A stretch of 24,979 nt of DNA from NCBI GenBank assembly GCA_036501535.1, contig DASYAE010000160.1, positions 1 to 24,979 on the forward strand. Reading direction: 5' to 3'. Position numbers and translations under genes: made by a program. The notes under the pieces were generated by a model. It was not told the DNA's origin, did not search any database, and saw only the letters and a list, made by a program, of their open reading frames with translations. Source of the DNA: DASYAE01 sp036501535 (lineage in GTDB: Bacteria > Actinomycetota > Actinomycetes > Streptomycetales > Catenulisporaceae). This document shows positions 16,181 to 24,058 of the stretch, piece after piece; position 1 is the stretch's first letter, and each line of letters starts with the position of its first letter.

Positions 16181-18142
16181 ATGCGCACCGCAGAATCAGC
16201 CACCGCATACGCTGGGCCGCAGGGCGGGCCGGCGCCGCAGTCGCCCGGACCTGCCGGGGTCGACGCGCTGGCCGCCCTCGCCCGGTCCGGCCGGCTGGCC
16301 GAGCAGTACCCTGATGCGCTGCGCCTGGTGCGGGAGCTGGCGCCGGCGCAGCTGGAGCGGGCCGGACGGCTGCTGGCCGGGCTCGACCCGGACGCCGTGC
16401 TCGGGGCGCATCCGGCCACCCCGGTGCGGACGGTGGCGATCACCGGCCACGGCACGCTGACCGCCCTGGTACCCGCGCTGGCCGGGGAGTTCGCCCGGCA
16501 CGGAGTCCTGCTGCGCCCGGTGGTCGCGGAGTTCGACACCTATGTCTTCGGCCTCGCCGACCCCGGCAGCGCGCTCTACGCGGAGCAGGCCGACATAACC
16601 CTGTGCGTGCTGGACCCGGAGATCGTGTTCGATGAGCTGCCGGTGCCGTGGGGCCCGGCCGACGCCGAGCGGGTGCTCGCGTCGAAGCTGCGCACCGTCG
16701 AGGGCATCGTGGCCGCCTTCGGCACCGCCGGGCACGGCACCCTGGTGCTCAACACCATCCCGCTGCCGCAGCCGCGGCTGGTCCAGCTGGTCGACTACCG
16801 CTCCCGGGCCCGACTCAGTGCACTGTGGCGGGAGGCGAACGCGCGGCTGCTGCGGCTGACCGAGGCGAATCCGGCGCTGTGCGTGATCGACCTCGAGGCG
16901 CTGGCGTGGGAGGGCCTGCCGGGCGCCGACCCGCGGCTGAGCGTGTATGCGAAGGCTCACCTGTCCGCCCCGCTGCTGGCCCGCTACGCCCGGCAGATCG
17001 GGCACCTGGCCAGGCACCAGCTCGGCGCGACGAAGAAGTGCCTGGTGCTGGATCTGGACGGCACGGTCTGGGGCGGGATCCTCGGCGACGACGGGCCCGA
17101 GGGGATCGAGGTCTCCGAGACGCACCGGGGCGAGGCCTTCCGCGCCTTCCAGCGCGCGGCCAAGCAGATCGGCGCGCAGGGCGTGATGCTCGCCGTGGTC
17201 AGCAAGAACAACCTGGAGCCGGTCCAGGAGGCGTTGCGCACCCGCGCGGACATGACGCTGCGCGAGGAGGACTTCGTGCGGATCGCGGCGAACTGGCGGC
17301 CCAAGCACGAGAACCTGGCCGAGCTGGCTGCCGCGCTGAATCTGGGTATTGACAGCTTCGTGTTCGTGGACGACAACCCGGCCGAGTGCGGGCTGGTGCG
17401 CCGGGAGCTGCCGGGCGTGGCCGTGGTCCAGGTGGACGGCGACCCCGCTCTGCACGCCGAGCGGCTGCTGGCGGACGGGTGGTTCGACTGCGCCGAGCTG
17501 ACCGCCACCGACCGCGAGCGCACCCGGCAGTACCGGCAGGAGCTGGAGCGCAAGGACTTCCTGGACAGCTTCGACTCGGTCCGGGACTACCTGCGCGAGC
17601 TACAGGTCGAGGTGGACGTGGCTGCTGCCGCGGCGGCGGACCTGCCCCGGGTCTCGCAGCTGACCCTGCGCACCAACCAGTTCAACCTGACCACGGTGCG
17701 GCTCCAGCAGGCCGACGTGGCGGCGATGGCCGCCGAGCCGGGCCGCGCGGTGCTCACCGTGCGGGCGCGCGACCGCTTCGGCGACAACGGCCTGGTCGGC
17801 GCGGTCTTCCTGCACCGCGCCGGGGACACCGTGCAGATCGAGAACTTCGTGCTCAGCTGCCGGGTGTTCTCCCGCGGCGTGGAGCAGGCCGCGCTGGCCG
17901 CGATCAGCGCGCGGGCGCTGCAGGACGGGGCGGCCGAGCTGGCCGGCCGGTACCGGCCCACGCCGAAGAACGCGATCGTGGCCGACTTCTACCCGCGGTA
18001 CGGCTTCGACCGGGTCCCGGCGGCCGCCGCGGACGCCGACGACTGCACCCAGTTCCGGCTCGCGCTGCACGAGCCGGTCGCGATCCCGGACCACCTGAGG
18101 CTTGCCGCCGACCTGCCGCCCCTGTGCCGAGAAGGAGACTGA
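16181..18142 (+). CDS. FkbH-like glyceryl transferase/phosphatase (HAD family)
   Basis: A 653-residue protein. The ATG at 16181 is preceded by AAGGGG; an in-frame GTG at 16139 lacks a ribosome site. Proteins of this family take 1,3-bisphosphoglycerate, remove phosphate and load the glyceryl unit onto an ACP thioester. The N-terminal about 270 residues form an SGNH-like domain (VRTVAITGHGTL). The HAD core has LVLDLDGTVWGG with D291 and D293, VVSKNN, and FVDDNPAE with D397/D398. The C-terminal about 200 residues form a GNAT-like domain with LTLRTNQFNLTT, RDRFGDNGLVG and LSCRVFSRGVEQA. It overlaps no gene but ends 1 nt before the ACP start, whose ribosome site lies inside this gene. The absence of methoxymalonyl genes (fkbI/fkbK-like dehydrogenases, methyltransferase) argues for a glyceryl-ACP rather than a methoxymalonyl-ACP role. 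Confidence 0.9.
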   Translation: MRTAESATAYAGPQGGPAPQSPGPAGVDALAALARSGRLAEQYPDALRLVRELAPAQLERAGRLLAGLDPDAVLGAHPATPVRTVAITGHGTLTALVPALAGEFARHGVLLRPVVAEFDTYVFGLADPGSALYAEQADITLCVLDPEIVFDELPVPWGPADAERVLASKLRTVEGIVAAFGTAGHGTLVLNTIPLPQPRLVQLVDYRSRARLSALWREANARLLRLTEANPALCVIDLEALAWEGLPGADPRLSVYAKAHLSAPLLARYARQIGHLARHQLGATKKCLVLDLDGTVWGGILGDDGPEGIEVSETHRGEAFRAFQRAAKQIGAQGVMLAVVSKNNLEPVQEALRTRADMTLREEDFVRIAANWRPKHENLAELAAALNLGIDSFVFVDDNPAECGLVRRELPGVAVVQVDGDPALHAERLLADGWFDCAELTATDRERTRQYRQELERKDFLDSFDSVRDYLRELQVEVDVAAAAAADLPRVSQLTLRTNQFNLTTVRLQQADVAAMAAEPGRAVLTVRARDRFGDNGLVGAVFLHRAGDTVQIENFVLSCRVFSRGVEQAALAAISARALQDGAAELAGRYRPTPKNAIVADFYPRYGFDRVPAAAADADDCTQFRLALHEPVAIPDHLRLAADLPPLCREGD

Positions 18143-18143
18143 G

Positions 18144-18368
18144 ATGCTCGCACTGGACGATTTCATCGCCCTGGTCCGCGACGAGCTGGGCCTCGCGGTC
18201 ACCGCCGCCGACGCCCAGGAGAGCCTGGACCGGATCGAGGGCTGGGACTCGGTACACCTGCTGTGGCTGCTGACCCTGATCGAGCAGCGCACCGGCCGCG
18301 CCGTCCCGCTGGCCGACCTCATGGAGGCGGACAGCCTCGGCGAGATGTACAGCCTGGTGACGGCCTGA
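18144..18368 (+). CDS. Discrete acyl carrier protein
   Basis: A 74-residue acidic four-helix carrier protein. The ATG at 18144 is 1 nt after the FkbH stop, with GAAGGAG upstream. The motif GWDSVHLLWLL places the phosphopantetheine attachment at Ser36, and the C-terminal ADLMEADSLGEMYSLV is typical of helix III-IV in PP-binding proteins. Its position directly after the FkbH-like gene strongly suggests it carries the glyceryl unit. It should be activated by the phosphopantetheinyl transferase encoded at 15249-15935. Its stop overlaps the next gene's ATG (TGATG), so all three are probably translated as a coupled set. Confidence 0.92.
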   Translation: MLALDDFIALVRDELGLAVTAADAQESLDRIEGWDSVHLLWLLTLIEQRTGRAVPLADLMEADSLGEMYSLVTA

Positions 18369-19240
18369 TGGCGGACCGGCCGGGCGGAGCCGGGCCGGCG
18401 GCGGGCGCCGTCGCCGAGGCGGTGCAGCCGACTCACGAATCAGCACTCGTACCCGCGGCTGGGCCGGGCCGCCCCGCCCCGCTGCGGATCAGGCCCCTGG
18501 CACGTGAGCGGCGGCAGACCCTGCACCTGCTCGCCGAGCTGCGCGGCGTCGTCCCGGTGTTCCTGGACACCGAGGTCGACATGACCGCGGTGCGCGAGCA
18601 CCGGGAGGCCGCGCGCCGGGCCGGGTCGCGCTACTCGATCGTCTCCTACGTCCTGTCCGCAGCCGGCCGCGCGCTGGCCGAGCACCCCGAGGCGAACGCC
18701 GCGGTGCGCGGGCGGCTGCACCCGCGGGTCGCCCGCTATCCGCGGGCGAACGGGAAGGTGACGCTGGACAAGGTCATGAACGGGCGGCGGGTCGTGCTCT
18801 CCGCGGTGCTGCCCGGCACGGACACCGCCTCGCTGGACGAGATCCAGCGCGGCCTCGAGGACCTGCGCGACGCCGACCCGGACACCGCGCCGCGGTTCGC
18901 CCCGGTGCGCGCGCTGCAGCGGCTGCCCGTCCCGGCCGGCCGGCTTGCCTTCCGCGCCCGGGCCAGGCCCCTGCGACGGCGGCCGGACCTGCTCGGCACC
19001 TACTCGGTGACCTCGCTCGGGCACGGCGTGGTGGACGGCTTCCACTCGGTCGGCGGGACCACGGCCACCTTCGGGGTGGGCCGGATCCGGGACCGGCCGG
19101 TGGTCCGCGACGGCCTGCTGTCCGTGGCCCCGGTCATGCGGCTCAACCTCGCCTTCGACCACCGGGTGATCGACGGCGCGGAGGCGGCCGACCTGCTCGC
19201 CGACGTGCAGGAGCGATTGGAGACCCGCCCGGCCGGGTGA
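18368..19240 (+). CDS. E2-like (2-oxoacid dehydrogenase-type) acyltransferase without lipoyl domain
   Basis: A 290-residue protein whose ATG at 18368 overlaps the ACP stop. It contains only the chloramphenicol-acetyltransferase-like catalytic domain of dihydrolipoamide acyltransferases: the active-site motif DHRVIDGAEA gives His265 and Asp269-Gly270, and TYSVTSLG near 218-225 matches the conserved Thr/Ser-rich strand. The lipoyl and peripheral-subunit-binding domains of true E2 proteins are absent; the first 45 residues are a disordered Ala/Pro-rich tail. Stand-alone acyltransferases of this type occur in tetronate clusters (the agglomerin enzyme Agg4 acetylates a hydroxymethyl group before elimination). 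By context it probably acylates a hydroxyl derived from the glyceryl unit. Without a condensing enzyme nearby the real substrate is uncertain. Confidence 0.85.
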   Translation: MADRPGGAGPAAGAVAEAVQPTHESALVPAAGPGRPAPLRIRPLARERRQTLHLLAELRGVVPVFLDTEVDMTAVREHREAARRAGSRYSIVSYVLSAAGRALAEHPEANAAVRGRLHPRVARYPRANGKVTLDKVMNGRRVVLSAVLPGTDTASLDEIQRGLEDLRDADPDTAPRFAPVRALQRLPVPAGRLAFRARARPLRRRPDLLGTYSVTSLGHGVVDGFHSVGGTTATFGVGRIRDRPVVRDGLLSVAPVMRLNLAFDHRVIDGAEAADLLADVQERLETRPAG

Positions 19241-19308
19241 CTCACGGCTGCGCCCTCTCCTCCCCATCCCGTCCCGGCCAGGCCTCCGAGACGGGCCCGG
19301 CCGCGATC

Positions 19309-19327
19309 CCGCCGGCCGTCCCGGCGG
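19309..19327 (+). terminator. Short GC hairpin after the acyltransferase gene
   Basis: CCGCCGG (19309-19315) pairs with CCGGCGG (19321-19327) around a 5-nt loop, about 70 bp after the acyltransferase stop. There is no U-tract. It might end the FkbH operon, with a separate promoter for the P450 in the remaining 156 bp before 19484, but no consensus promoter was found there and read-through is equally possible. Confidence 0.3.
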
Positions 19328-19483
19328 CCCGGCCCAACCGTACGACCTCGGCGTATGCCCGGACTCTGCGATCCCACGCGAGCCAGGCCGAAGTTAGATC
19401 AGGCCAAGGCGGCTGCAAGCCGGTCCCGGGAGAGTCGGGTAAGGCCTCCGACAGCGGCGGCCCTGATCCCTAGGGAGCCCACC

Positions 19484-20719
19484 ATGACGGACACGCCCGG
19501 AACGCGCGCCTGTCCCTTCTCGGCCCCGGACACGACGGCCGAGCGCATCCGGCAGTGGACGCTGTACCAGCCCTGGCTTCAGCAGGACCCGATCCCGTAC
19601 TGGAACGAGATGCGCGAGGCGGCGCCGATCGCGCGGTCCGAGGCCTTCGGCGGCTACTGGATCCTGACCAGGTACGAGGACGTGGAGTGGGCCGCGCGCA
19701 CTCCCGAGGTCTTCTCGAACGCCGAGGTGGCCATCCCGCACCGGACGATCTTCCCGGCCCGGCAGATCCCGATCCAGCTCGACGGCGACGAGCACCGGGC
19801 CTGGCGCCGGACGCTGTCCGACCTGTTCAACCCGGGCGTCGTCAACCACTTCACCCCGCAGATCCGCCAGGCCACGCTGGACACGATCAAGCCGCTGGCC
19901 GCGCGGGGCCGGGCGGAGTTCGTCGAGGACGTCGCCGTCGCGCTGCCGGCCGAGACCTTCCTGATCACCTTCGGCATCGGCCGCGAGTACGTCGGGCAGA
20001 TGCTCGGGCACAAGGACTGGCTGCGCCGCGAGGGCATTCCCAACGCAAAGACCGACGAGGACATCCTCAAGGCCAACGAGCCGCTCTGGAGCTTCTTCAG
20101 CGACGCCATCGACCGGCGGAGGGCGGAGGGCACCGAGGGCCGGCTCGACGTGTTCAGCCGGCTGCTGGAGACCACCTTCGACGGCAGGGCGTTGACCCAG
20201 GACGAGATGGTGAACGCCGCGTTCGTCTCGATGCTCGCCGCCCTGGACACCACGACGGCGTCGCTGAGCCAGATCTTCCTGTACCTGGCGCAGCACCCTG
20301 AGACCCAGGAGCTGGTCCGGGAGCAGCCGGAGCGCATCCCGGTGATCGCCGAGGAGCTGATCCGGCACGAGCCGGTCTCCACGACCGGCCGGCTGGTCGT
20401 CCAGGACGTCGAGCGGCACGGGGTGACGATGCACAAGGGAGACAGGGTATTGATGCCCTGGGGGATGACCGGGCTCGACCCGGACGTCTTCGCCTCGCCC
20501 GAGACCGTGGACTTCGACCGCGCGTCCACCCGCCACCTGGGCTTCGGCATCGGCCCGCACCGGTGCCTCGGTATGCACGTGGCCCGCCGGATCATCACGA
20601 CCGCGCTCGAGGTCTGGCACGCGCACATCCCCGCCTACCGGCTGTCGCCGGGCACGACCCCGATCCGGCGGTACTCCCCCGCCCGGGGCGTGGAGAGCCT
20701 CGACCTCGAGTGGCCATGA
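19484..20719 (+). CDS. Cytochrome P450
   Basis: A 411-residue soluble bacterial P450, a haem-thiolate monooxygenase. The ATG at 19484 has GGGAG 8 nt upstream; reading further upstream gives no family resemblance. Landmarks are in order: the C-helix region LDGDEHRAWRRTLSDLFNP (substrate-side WxxxR-like), the I-helix AALDTTTAS (residues 252-260, with Ala253 where Gly is usual), the K-helix EELIR (E291, R294), and the haem loop FGIGPHRCLG with the haem-ligand Cys361. No ferredoxin or reductase gene is adjacent, so electrons must come from elsewhere. It is co-oriented with the FkbH/ACP/acyltransferase genes and precedes an exporter gene, which suggests late oxidative tailoring of the same product, but direct evidence for one pathway is lacking. 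Confidence 0.93.
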   Translation: MTDTPGTRACPFSAPDTTAERIRQWTLYQPWLQQDPIPYWNEMREAAPIARSEAFGGYWILTRYEDVEWAARTPEVFSNAEVAIPHRTIFPARQIPIQLDGDEHRAWRRTLSDLFNPGVVNHFTPQIRQATLDTIKPLAARGRAEFVEDVAVALPAETFLITFGIGREYVGQMLGHKDWLRREGIPNAKTDEDILKANEPLWSFFSDAIDRRRAEGTEGRLDVFSRLLETTFDGRALTQDEMVNAAFVSMLAALDTTTASLSQIFLYLAQHPETQELVREQPERIPVIAEELIRHEPVSTTGRLVVQDVERHGVTMHKGDRVLMPWGMTGLDPDVFASPETVDFDRASTRHLGFGIGPHRCLGMHVARRIITTALEVWHAHIPAYRLSPGTTPIRRYSPARGVESLDLEWP

Positions 20720-20736
20720 CAGGTCAGGCCGCTGCC

Positions 20737-20783
20737 TTGCCCTGGAAGACGCCCCGCCGATATAGTGAACGCGTAGTTCATTA
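20737..20783 (+). promoter_or_regulatory. Exporter promoter with palindromic operator over the -10
   Basis: TTGCCC (20737-20742) and TATAGT (20761-20766), 18 bp apart, form the best promoter in the right half. An inverted repeat, TAGTGAAC (20763-20770) and GTTCATTA (20776-20783) with a 5-bp spacer, matches at 7 of 8 pairs and overlaps the -10. This size and placement fit a TetR-family repressor site controlling an efflux gene. The ATG-proximal gap to 20829 shows nothing else. Confidence 0.7.
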
Positions 20784-20828
20784 TCTGCGAGCTTCCGCAT
20801 CATCCGACATCCTTCGTGGAGGAGCTCC

Positions 20829-22295
20829 GTGACCGCCACCCCGACGGCGCCGCCGTCCGCAGACCAGCAGGAGACCGTCCGGGCGATGCCGCGGCTCGGG
20901 ATCACCCTCGCGGTCATCGTCACCTGCCAGCTGATGGTCGGGCTGGACTCGACCATCGTCACCATCGCCCTGCCGCACATCCGCACCGAGCTGCACTTCT
21001 CGGCCACGGGCCTGGCATGGGTGCAGAACGCTTACATGCTCTCCTTCGGCGGCCTGCTGCTGCTCGGCGCGCGCGCCGGGGACATCCTCGGCCGCAAGCG
21101 CACGTTCATCGCCGGGATCGCCCTGTTCTCGGCCGCCTCGCTGCTGTGCGGCCTGGCGGACTCGTCGGCCTGGCTGGTCTCGGCGCGGGCGCTGCAGGGC
21201 GTGGGCGCCGCGATCGCCGCGCCGAGCACCATGGCCCTGCTCATCACCAACTTCCCCGAGGGCGACCGGCGCAACCGGGCGCTCGCGGTGTACTCCGCGG
21301 TCAGCGGCATCGGCGGCTCGCTCGGCCTGGTCCTCGGCGGCGTGCTGACCTCGTGGGCGTCGTGGCCCTGGGTGTTCCTGGTCAACGTACCGATCGGGGT
21401 CCTGCTGGTGCTGGTGGCGCCGCAGGTGATCAAGGAGCCGGCGCGGCACAGCGGCACGTTCGACGTGGCCGGCGCGGTCACCTCGAGCGTGGGCATGACA
21501 GCCCTGGTATACGCGTTCATCCGGGTCGGCAGCGACGGCTGGCGCTCGGGCGTGGCCCTGGTCGCGTTCGCGCTGAGCATCGTGCTGCTCGCGGCGTTCC
21601 TGGTGGTCGAGCGGCGCGCCGCCCGGCCCATCGTCCCGCTGCACCTGTTCCGCAGCCGCGTGCGCAGCAGCGCCCTGGTCAACCTCCTGCTGTTCTCCGC
21701 GGCGATGTTCGGCGTGTTCTTCTTCGTGACCCAGTACCTGCAGACCGGGCTCGGCTTCAGCCCGTTCACCGCCGGCGTGGCCTTCCTGCCGATGTCGGTG
21801 GGGCTGTTCGCCACGGCGCGCGTGGTGCCGAAGCTGCTCAAGCGGTTCGGCGGCTGGCGGATCATGATCGTCGGTGCGGTGCTGATCGTCGCGGCCTACG
21901 CGTGGCTCACCCAGATCAACGCGGGCTCGACCTACGCCGGGCTGCTGCTCGGCCCGCTGGTGCTGTTCGGGGTCGGGGTCGGCTGCACCTTCATGCCGCT
22001 GAACATGACGATCATGACCGGGGTCGCCCCGCAGGAGTCGGGCGCCGCCTCCGGGCTCGCGCAGTCGATGATGTGGGTCGGCGGCTCGCTCGGCCTGGGC
22101 ATCCTGGTCACCGTCTTCGGCATCGGACAGCGCGACGCGCGGATCCCGTCCGGGGCGACCGCGGCCCGGCAGGCGCAGGACGTCCTGGCGCACGGGGTCT
22201 CGAGCGCCATGGTCGGCGGGGCCGTGTTCACCGCCATCGGCCTGCTCGTCGTGCTGTTCCTGCTGCGGCCCAAGGCCGCCAAGCCGGCAGCCTGA
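20829..22295 (+). CDS. MFS exporter, DHA2 (14-TM drug:H+ antiporter) family
   Basis: A 488-residue membrane protein. The GTG at 20829 has GGAGGAG 5-8 nt upstream. It has about 14 hydrophobic segments. Family motifs are clear: GLDSTIVTIALPHI (motif D1, TM1), WVQNAYMLSFGGLLLLGARAGDILGRKRTF (TM2 and the loop motif A), RALQGVGAAIAAP, and SAVSGIGGSLGLVLGGVLTSWASWPWVFLVNVPIG (antiporter motif C region). Such EmrB/QacA-like proteins expel antibiotics and are common self-resistance exporters in biosynthetic clusters. It follows the P450 gene by 109 bp but has its own promoter with a TetR-type palindrome, so it is probably induced separately. It ends before a strong bidirectional hairpin. Confidence 0.94.
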   Translation: MTATPTAPPSADQQETVRAMPRLGITLAVIVTCQLMVGLDSTIVTIALPHIRTELHFSATGLAWVQNAYMLSFGGLLLLGARAGDILGRKRTFIAGIALFSAASLLCGLADSSAWLVSARALQGVGAAIAAPSTMALLITNFPEGDRRNRALAVYSAVSGIGGSLGLVLGGVLTSWASWPWVFLVNVPIGVLLVLVAPQVIKEPARHSGTFDVAGAVTSSVGMTALVYAFIRVGSDGWRSGVALVAFALSIVLLAAFLVVERRAARPIVPLHLFRSRVRSSALVNLLLFSAAMFGVFFFVTQYLQTGLGFSPFTAGVAFLPMSVGLFATARVVPKLLKRFGGWRIMIVGAVLIVAAYAWLTQINAGSTYAGLLLGPLVLFGVGVGCTFMPLNMTIMTGVAPQESGAASGLAQSMMWVGGSLGLGILVTVFGIGQRDARIPSGATAARQAQDVLAHGVSSAMVGGAVFTAIGLLVVLFLLRPKAAKPAA

Positions 22296-22300
22296 TCCCC

Positions 22301-22347
22301 ACATCACAGGGCCGCTCGTGTTCACCACACGAGCGGCCCTGTGATGT
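22301..22347. terminator. Bidirectional terminator hairpin
   Basis: Bases 22301-22320 are the exact reverse complement of 22328-22347: a perfect 20-bp stem with a 7-nt loop (22321-22327). It fills the 66-bp gap between two convergent genes, five bases after the exporter stop. Short T runs follow on the plus strand (TTTCCCCC). This is the clearest terminator in the window and marks an operon boundary for both strands. Confidence 0.9.
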
Positions 22348-22361
22348 TTCCCCCGGCCCGT

Positions 22362-23840
22362 TCAGCGCGCCGGAGCTCCGAACCACCACGAGAGAGCCGC
22401 GCGCAGGCCCTCCACGTCCCGCCCGTCGCGATCCGCGTGGGCCACGTAGCCGTCGGGGCGGATGAGCACGACCGCGGCATCCAGGTCCTCGACCGGCTGC
22501 GCCGCGACGGTGTCGACCCGGTCGCTCCAGCCGGCCGCCACGGCGCCGACCGTGTCGCTCCCGGTCAGGTCGAGCAGCACGCCCCGGCCGCTCTGCAGCG
22601 TGGCCGCCACGCTCGTCACGCCGCCGTCCTTGGCCAGCTTGACGTCGGGCGCCCGGCCGCCGAGCAGCGGGTGCGGCGCCTCGGTGCGCGCAATGCCCGG
22701 GTATTCCATGGGGTAGCGCAGGCCGAGGCCGGTCGACAGGCCGAGCAGGTGGGTGCTGACCTGCTTGAGGCGGAGCAGCTCACTGAAGAGCTCGCGCAGC
22801 GGTCCGACCTTGTCCAGCGGGTGGTAGAGCGCCACCTGGGCCGAGGAGTACATGCACACGCGGGCGCCGATGGGGTGCCGCTCGGCGTGGTAGGTGTCGA
22901 GCAGTGCCGAGCCGCCCCAGCCCTTGATCGCGCCGGCGAGCTTCCAGCCGAGGTTCAGCGCGTCCTGGATCGAGGTGTTGAGCCCCTGCCCGGCGGAGGG
23001 GAAGTGGATGTGCGCGGCGTCCCCGGCCAGGAAGACCCGGCCGCTGCGGTAGGCCGTCGCCTGCCGGGTCGCGTCGCCGAACCTGGCCACCCATCGCACC
23101 TTCCTGATGTCCAGCTCCACGCCGGCGACCCGGCGGGCGCTCTCGCGTACCTCGTCGATCGTCATGGGGACCTCCCGGCCCGGCGGCTGCACGTCGAACT
23201 CGATCGAGGTGACGCGGTGCACCCCGGGCTCGAACTCACCGCTGGCGAACAGCCCGGCCGGGTAAAGGCGGGCATTGATCTCCGAGGGGACCTCGGAGGC
23301 GAATTCGACGTCTGCGGTCACCCCGTGCACTCTCGACGCGGTGCCGGGGAACTCGATCCCGGCGAGCTTGCGCACAGCGCTGCGGCCGCCGTCGCAGCCG
23401 GCGAGGTAGTCGCCGCGGATCCGGTAGTCCCCGGTCGCGGTGCGCACCTCGACCTCGACGCCGTGCTCGTCCTGGACGAGCCCGACGACCTGGTGGCCGG
23501 GGCGGATGTCGGCGCCGGTCTCCCGGGCCCGCGCCTCCAGCGCCCGCTCGACGTCGAGTTGCGGCACGAGCAGCGGGATCTGGGCGGGGTCGTCCAGGAT
23601 CCGGGTCAGCTCGAGGAAGCCGAAGTTGTAGGAGCTCCAGGGCCGGGCGCCCTCGAAGAAGTCGAAGCCGCGCTGGCGCAGCGCCTCGATCGAGCGGGTG
23701 TGCAGCGCCATCGAGCGCGACCACGGGATCGGCTCGGGCCGCTCCTCGAGCACGACGGCCTCGACGCCGGCGAGGCGCAGCTCGCAGGCGAGCATCAGGC
23801 CGGCCGGTCCGCCGCCGGCGATGATCACGGTTCCAGTCAT
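22362..23840 (-). CDS. Class A FAD-dependent aromatic monooxygenase
   Basis: A 492-residue flavoprotein hydroxylase of the p-hydroxybenzoate-hydroxylase fold. The ATG at 23840 has GGAGG 7 nt upstream. Landmarks are the N-terminal Rossmann GGGPAGLMLACELRLAG (residues 9-25), the DG motif GCDGGRSAVRK (about 149-159) and the second FAD site FLAGDAAHIHFPSAGQGLNTSIQDALNLGWKLA (about 270-302), followed by a thioredoxin-like C-terminal domain (about 380-492). The N-terminal pattern resembles rifampicin monooxygenases and polyketide hydroxylases such as those of tetracycline-type pathways. It uses NAD(P)H and O2. It lies downstream of a TetR gene on the same strand, with 218 bp between. It could tailor the cluster product or inactivate a toxic compound. 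Confidence 0.92.
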   Translation of the reverse strand: MTGTVIIAGGGPAGLMLACELRLAGVEAVVLEERPEPIPWSRSMALHTRSIEALRQRGFDFFEGARPWSSYNFGFLELTRILDDPAQIPLLVPQLDVERALEARARETGADIRPGHQVVGLVQDEHGVEVEVRTATGDYRIRGDYLAGCDGGRSAVRKLAGIEFPGTASRVHGVTADVEFASEVPSEINARLYPAGLFASGEFEPGVHRVTSIEFDVQPPGREVPMTIDEVRESARRVAGVELDIRKVRWVARFGDATRQATAYRSGRVFLAGDAAHIHFPSAGQGLNTSIQDALNLGWKLAGAIKGWGGSALLDTYHAERHPIGARVCMYSSAQVALYHPLDKVGPLRELFSELLRLKQVSTHLLGLSTGLGLRYPMEYPGIARTEAPHPLLGGRAPDVKLAKDGGVTSVAATLQSGRGVLLDLTGSDTVGAVAAGWSDRVDTVAAQPVEDLDAAVVLIRPDGYVAHADRDGRDVEGLRAALSWWFGAPAR

Positions 23841-24058
23841 GGACTAGCCTCCAGACGGGGGACGGGAATCAACCCATGGTGACGAGTCGATCTAAGCCCC
23901 GCCTATCGGCGGTCTTGGACACGGGCCGCCGGGCGCCGGCCCTCCGCCGTCGTGAAACGGCAGGCCGGAGACACGCATCAGGGAACCGCTACGCCGCACG
24001 CCGCGCAGTGAAACAGACCTCTGGGAACTTCGGTCGGGCGACGTGTATCAGATTCCTG
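23841..24058 (-). other. Gap upstream of the monooxygenase gene
   Basis: The 218-bp gap separates the TetR stop from the monooxygenase start on the same strand. It has a small hairpin, CCGCC (23899-23903) with GGCGG (23908-23912), and two GTGAAAC copies near 23953 and 24008. No consensus promoter or the palindromes seen elsewhere were found, so its regulation is not evident. Confidence 0.3.

Noticed and set aside
16181..18368. Methoxymalonyl-ACP cassette
   Set aside because: FkbH and ACP are shared with that pathway, but the acyl-CoA dehydrogenase, 3-hydroxyacyl dehydrogenase and O-methyltransferase genes are missing, and an E2-like acyltransferase is present instead.
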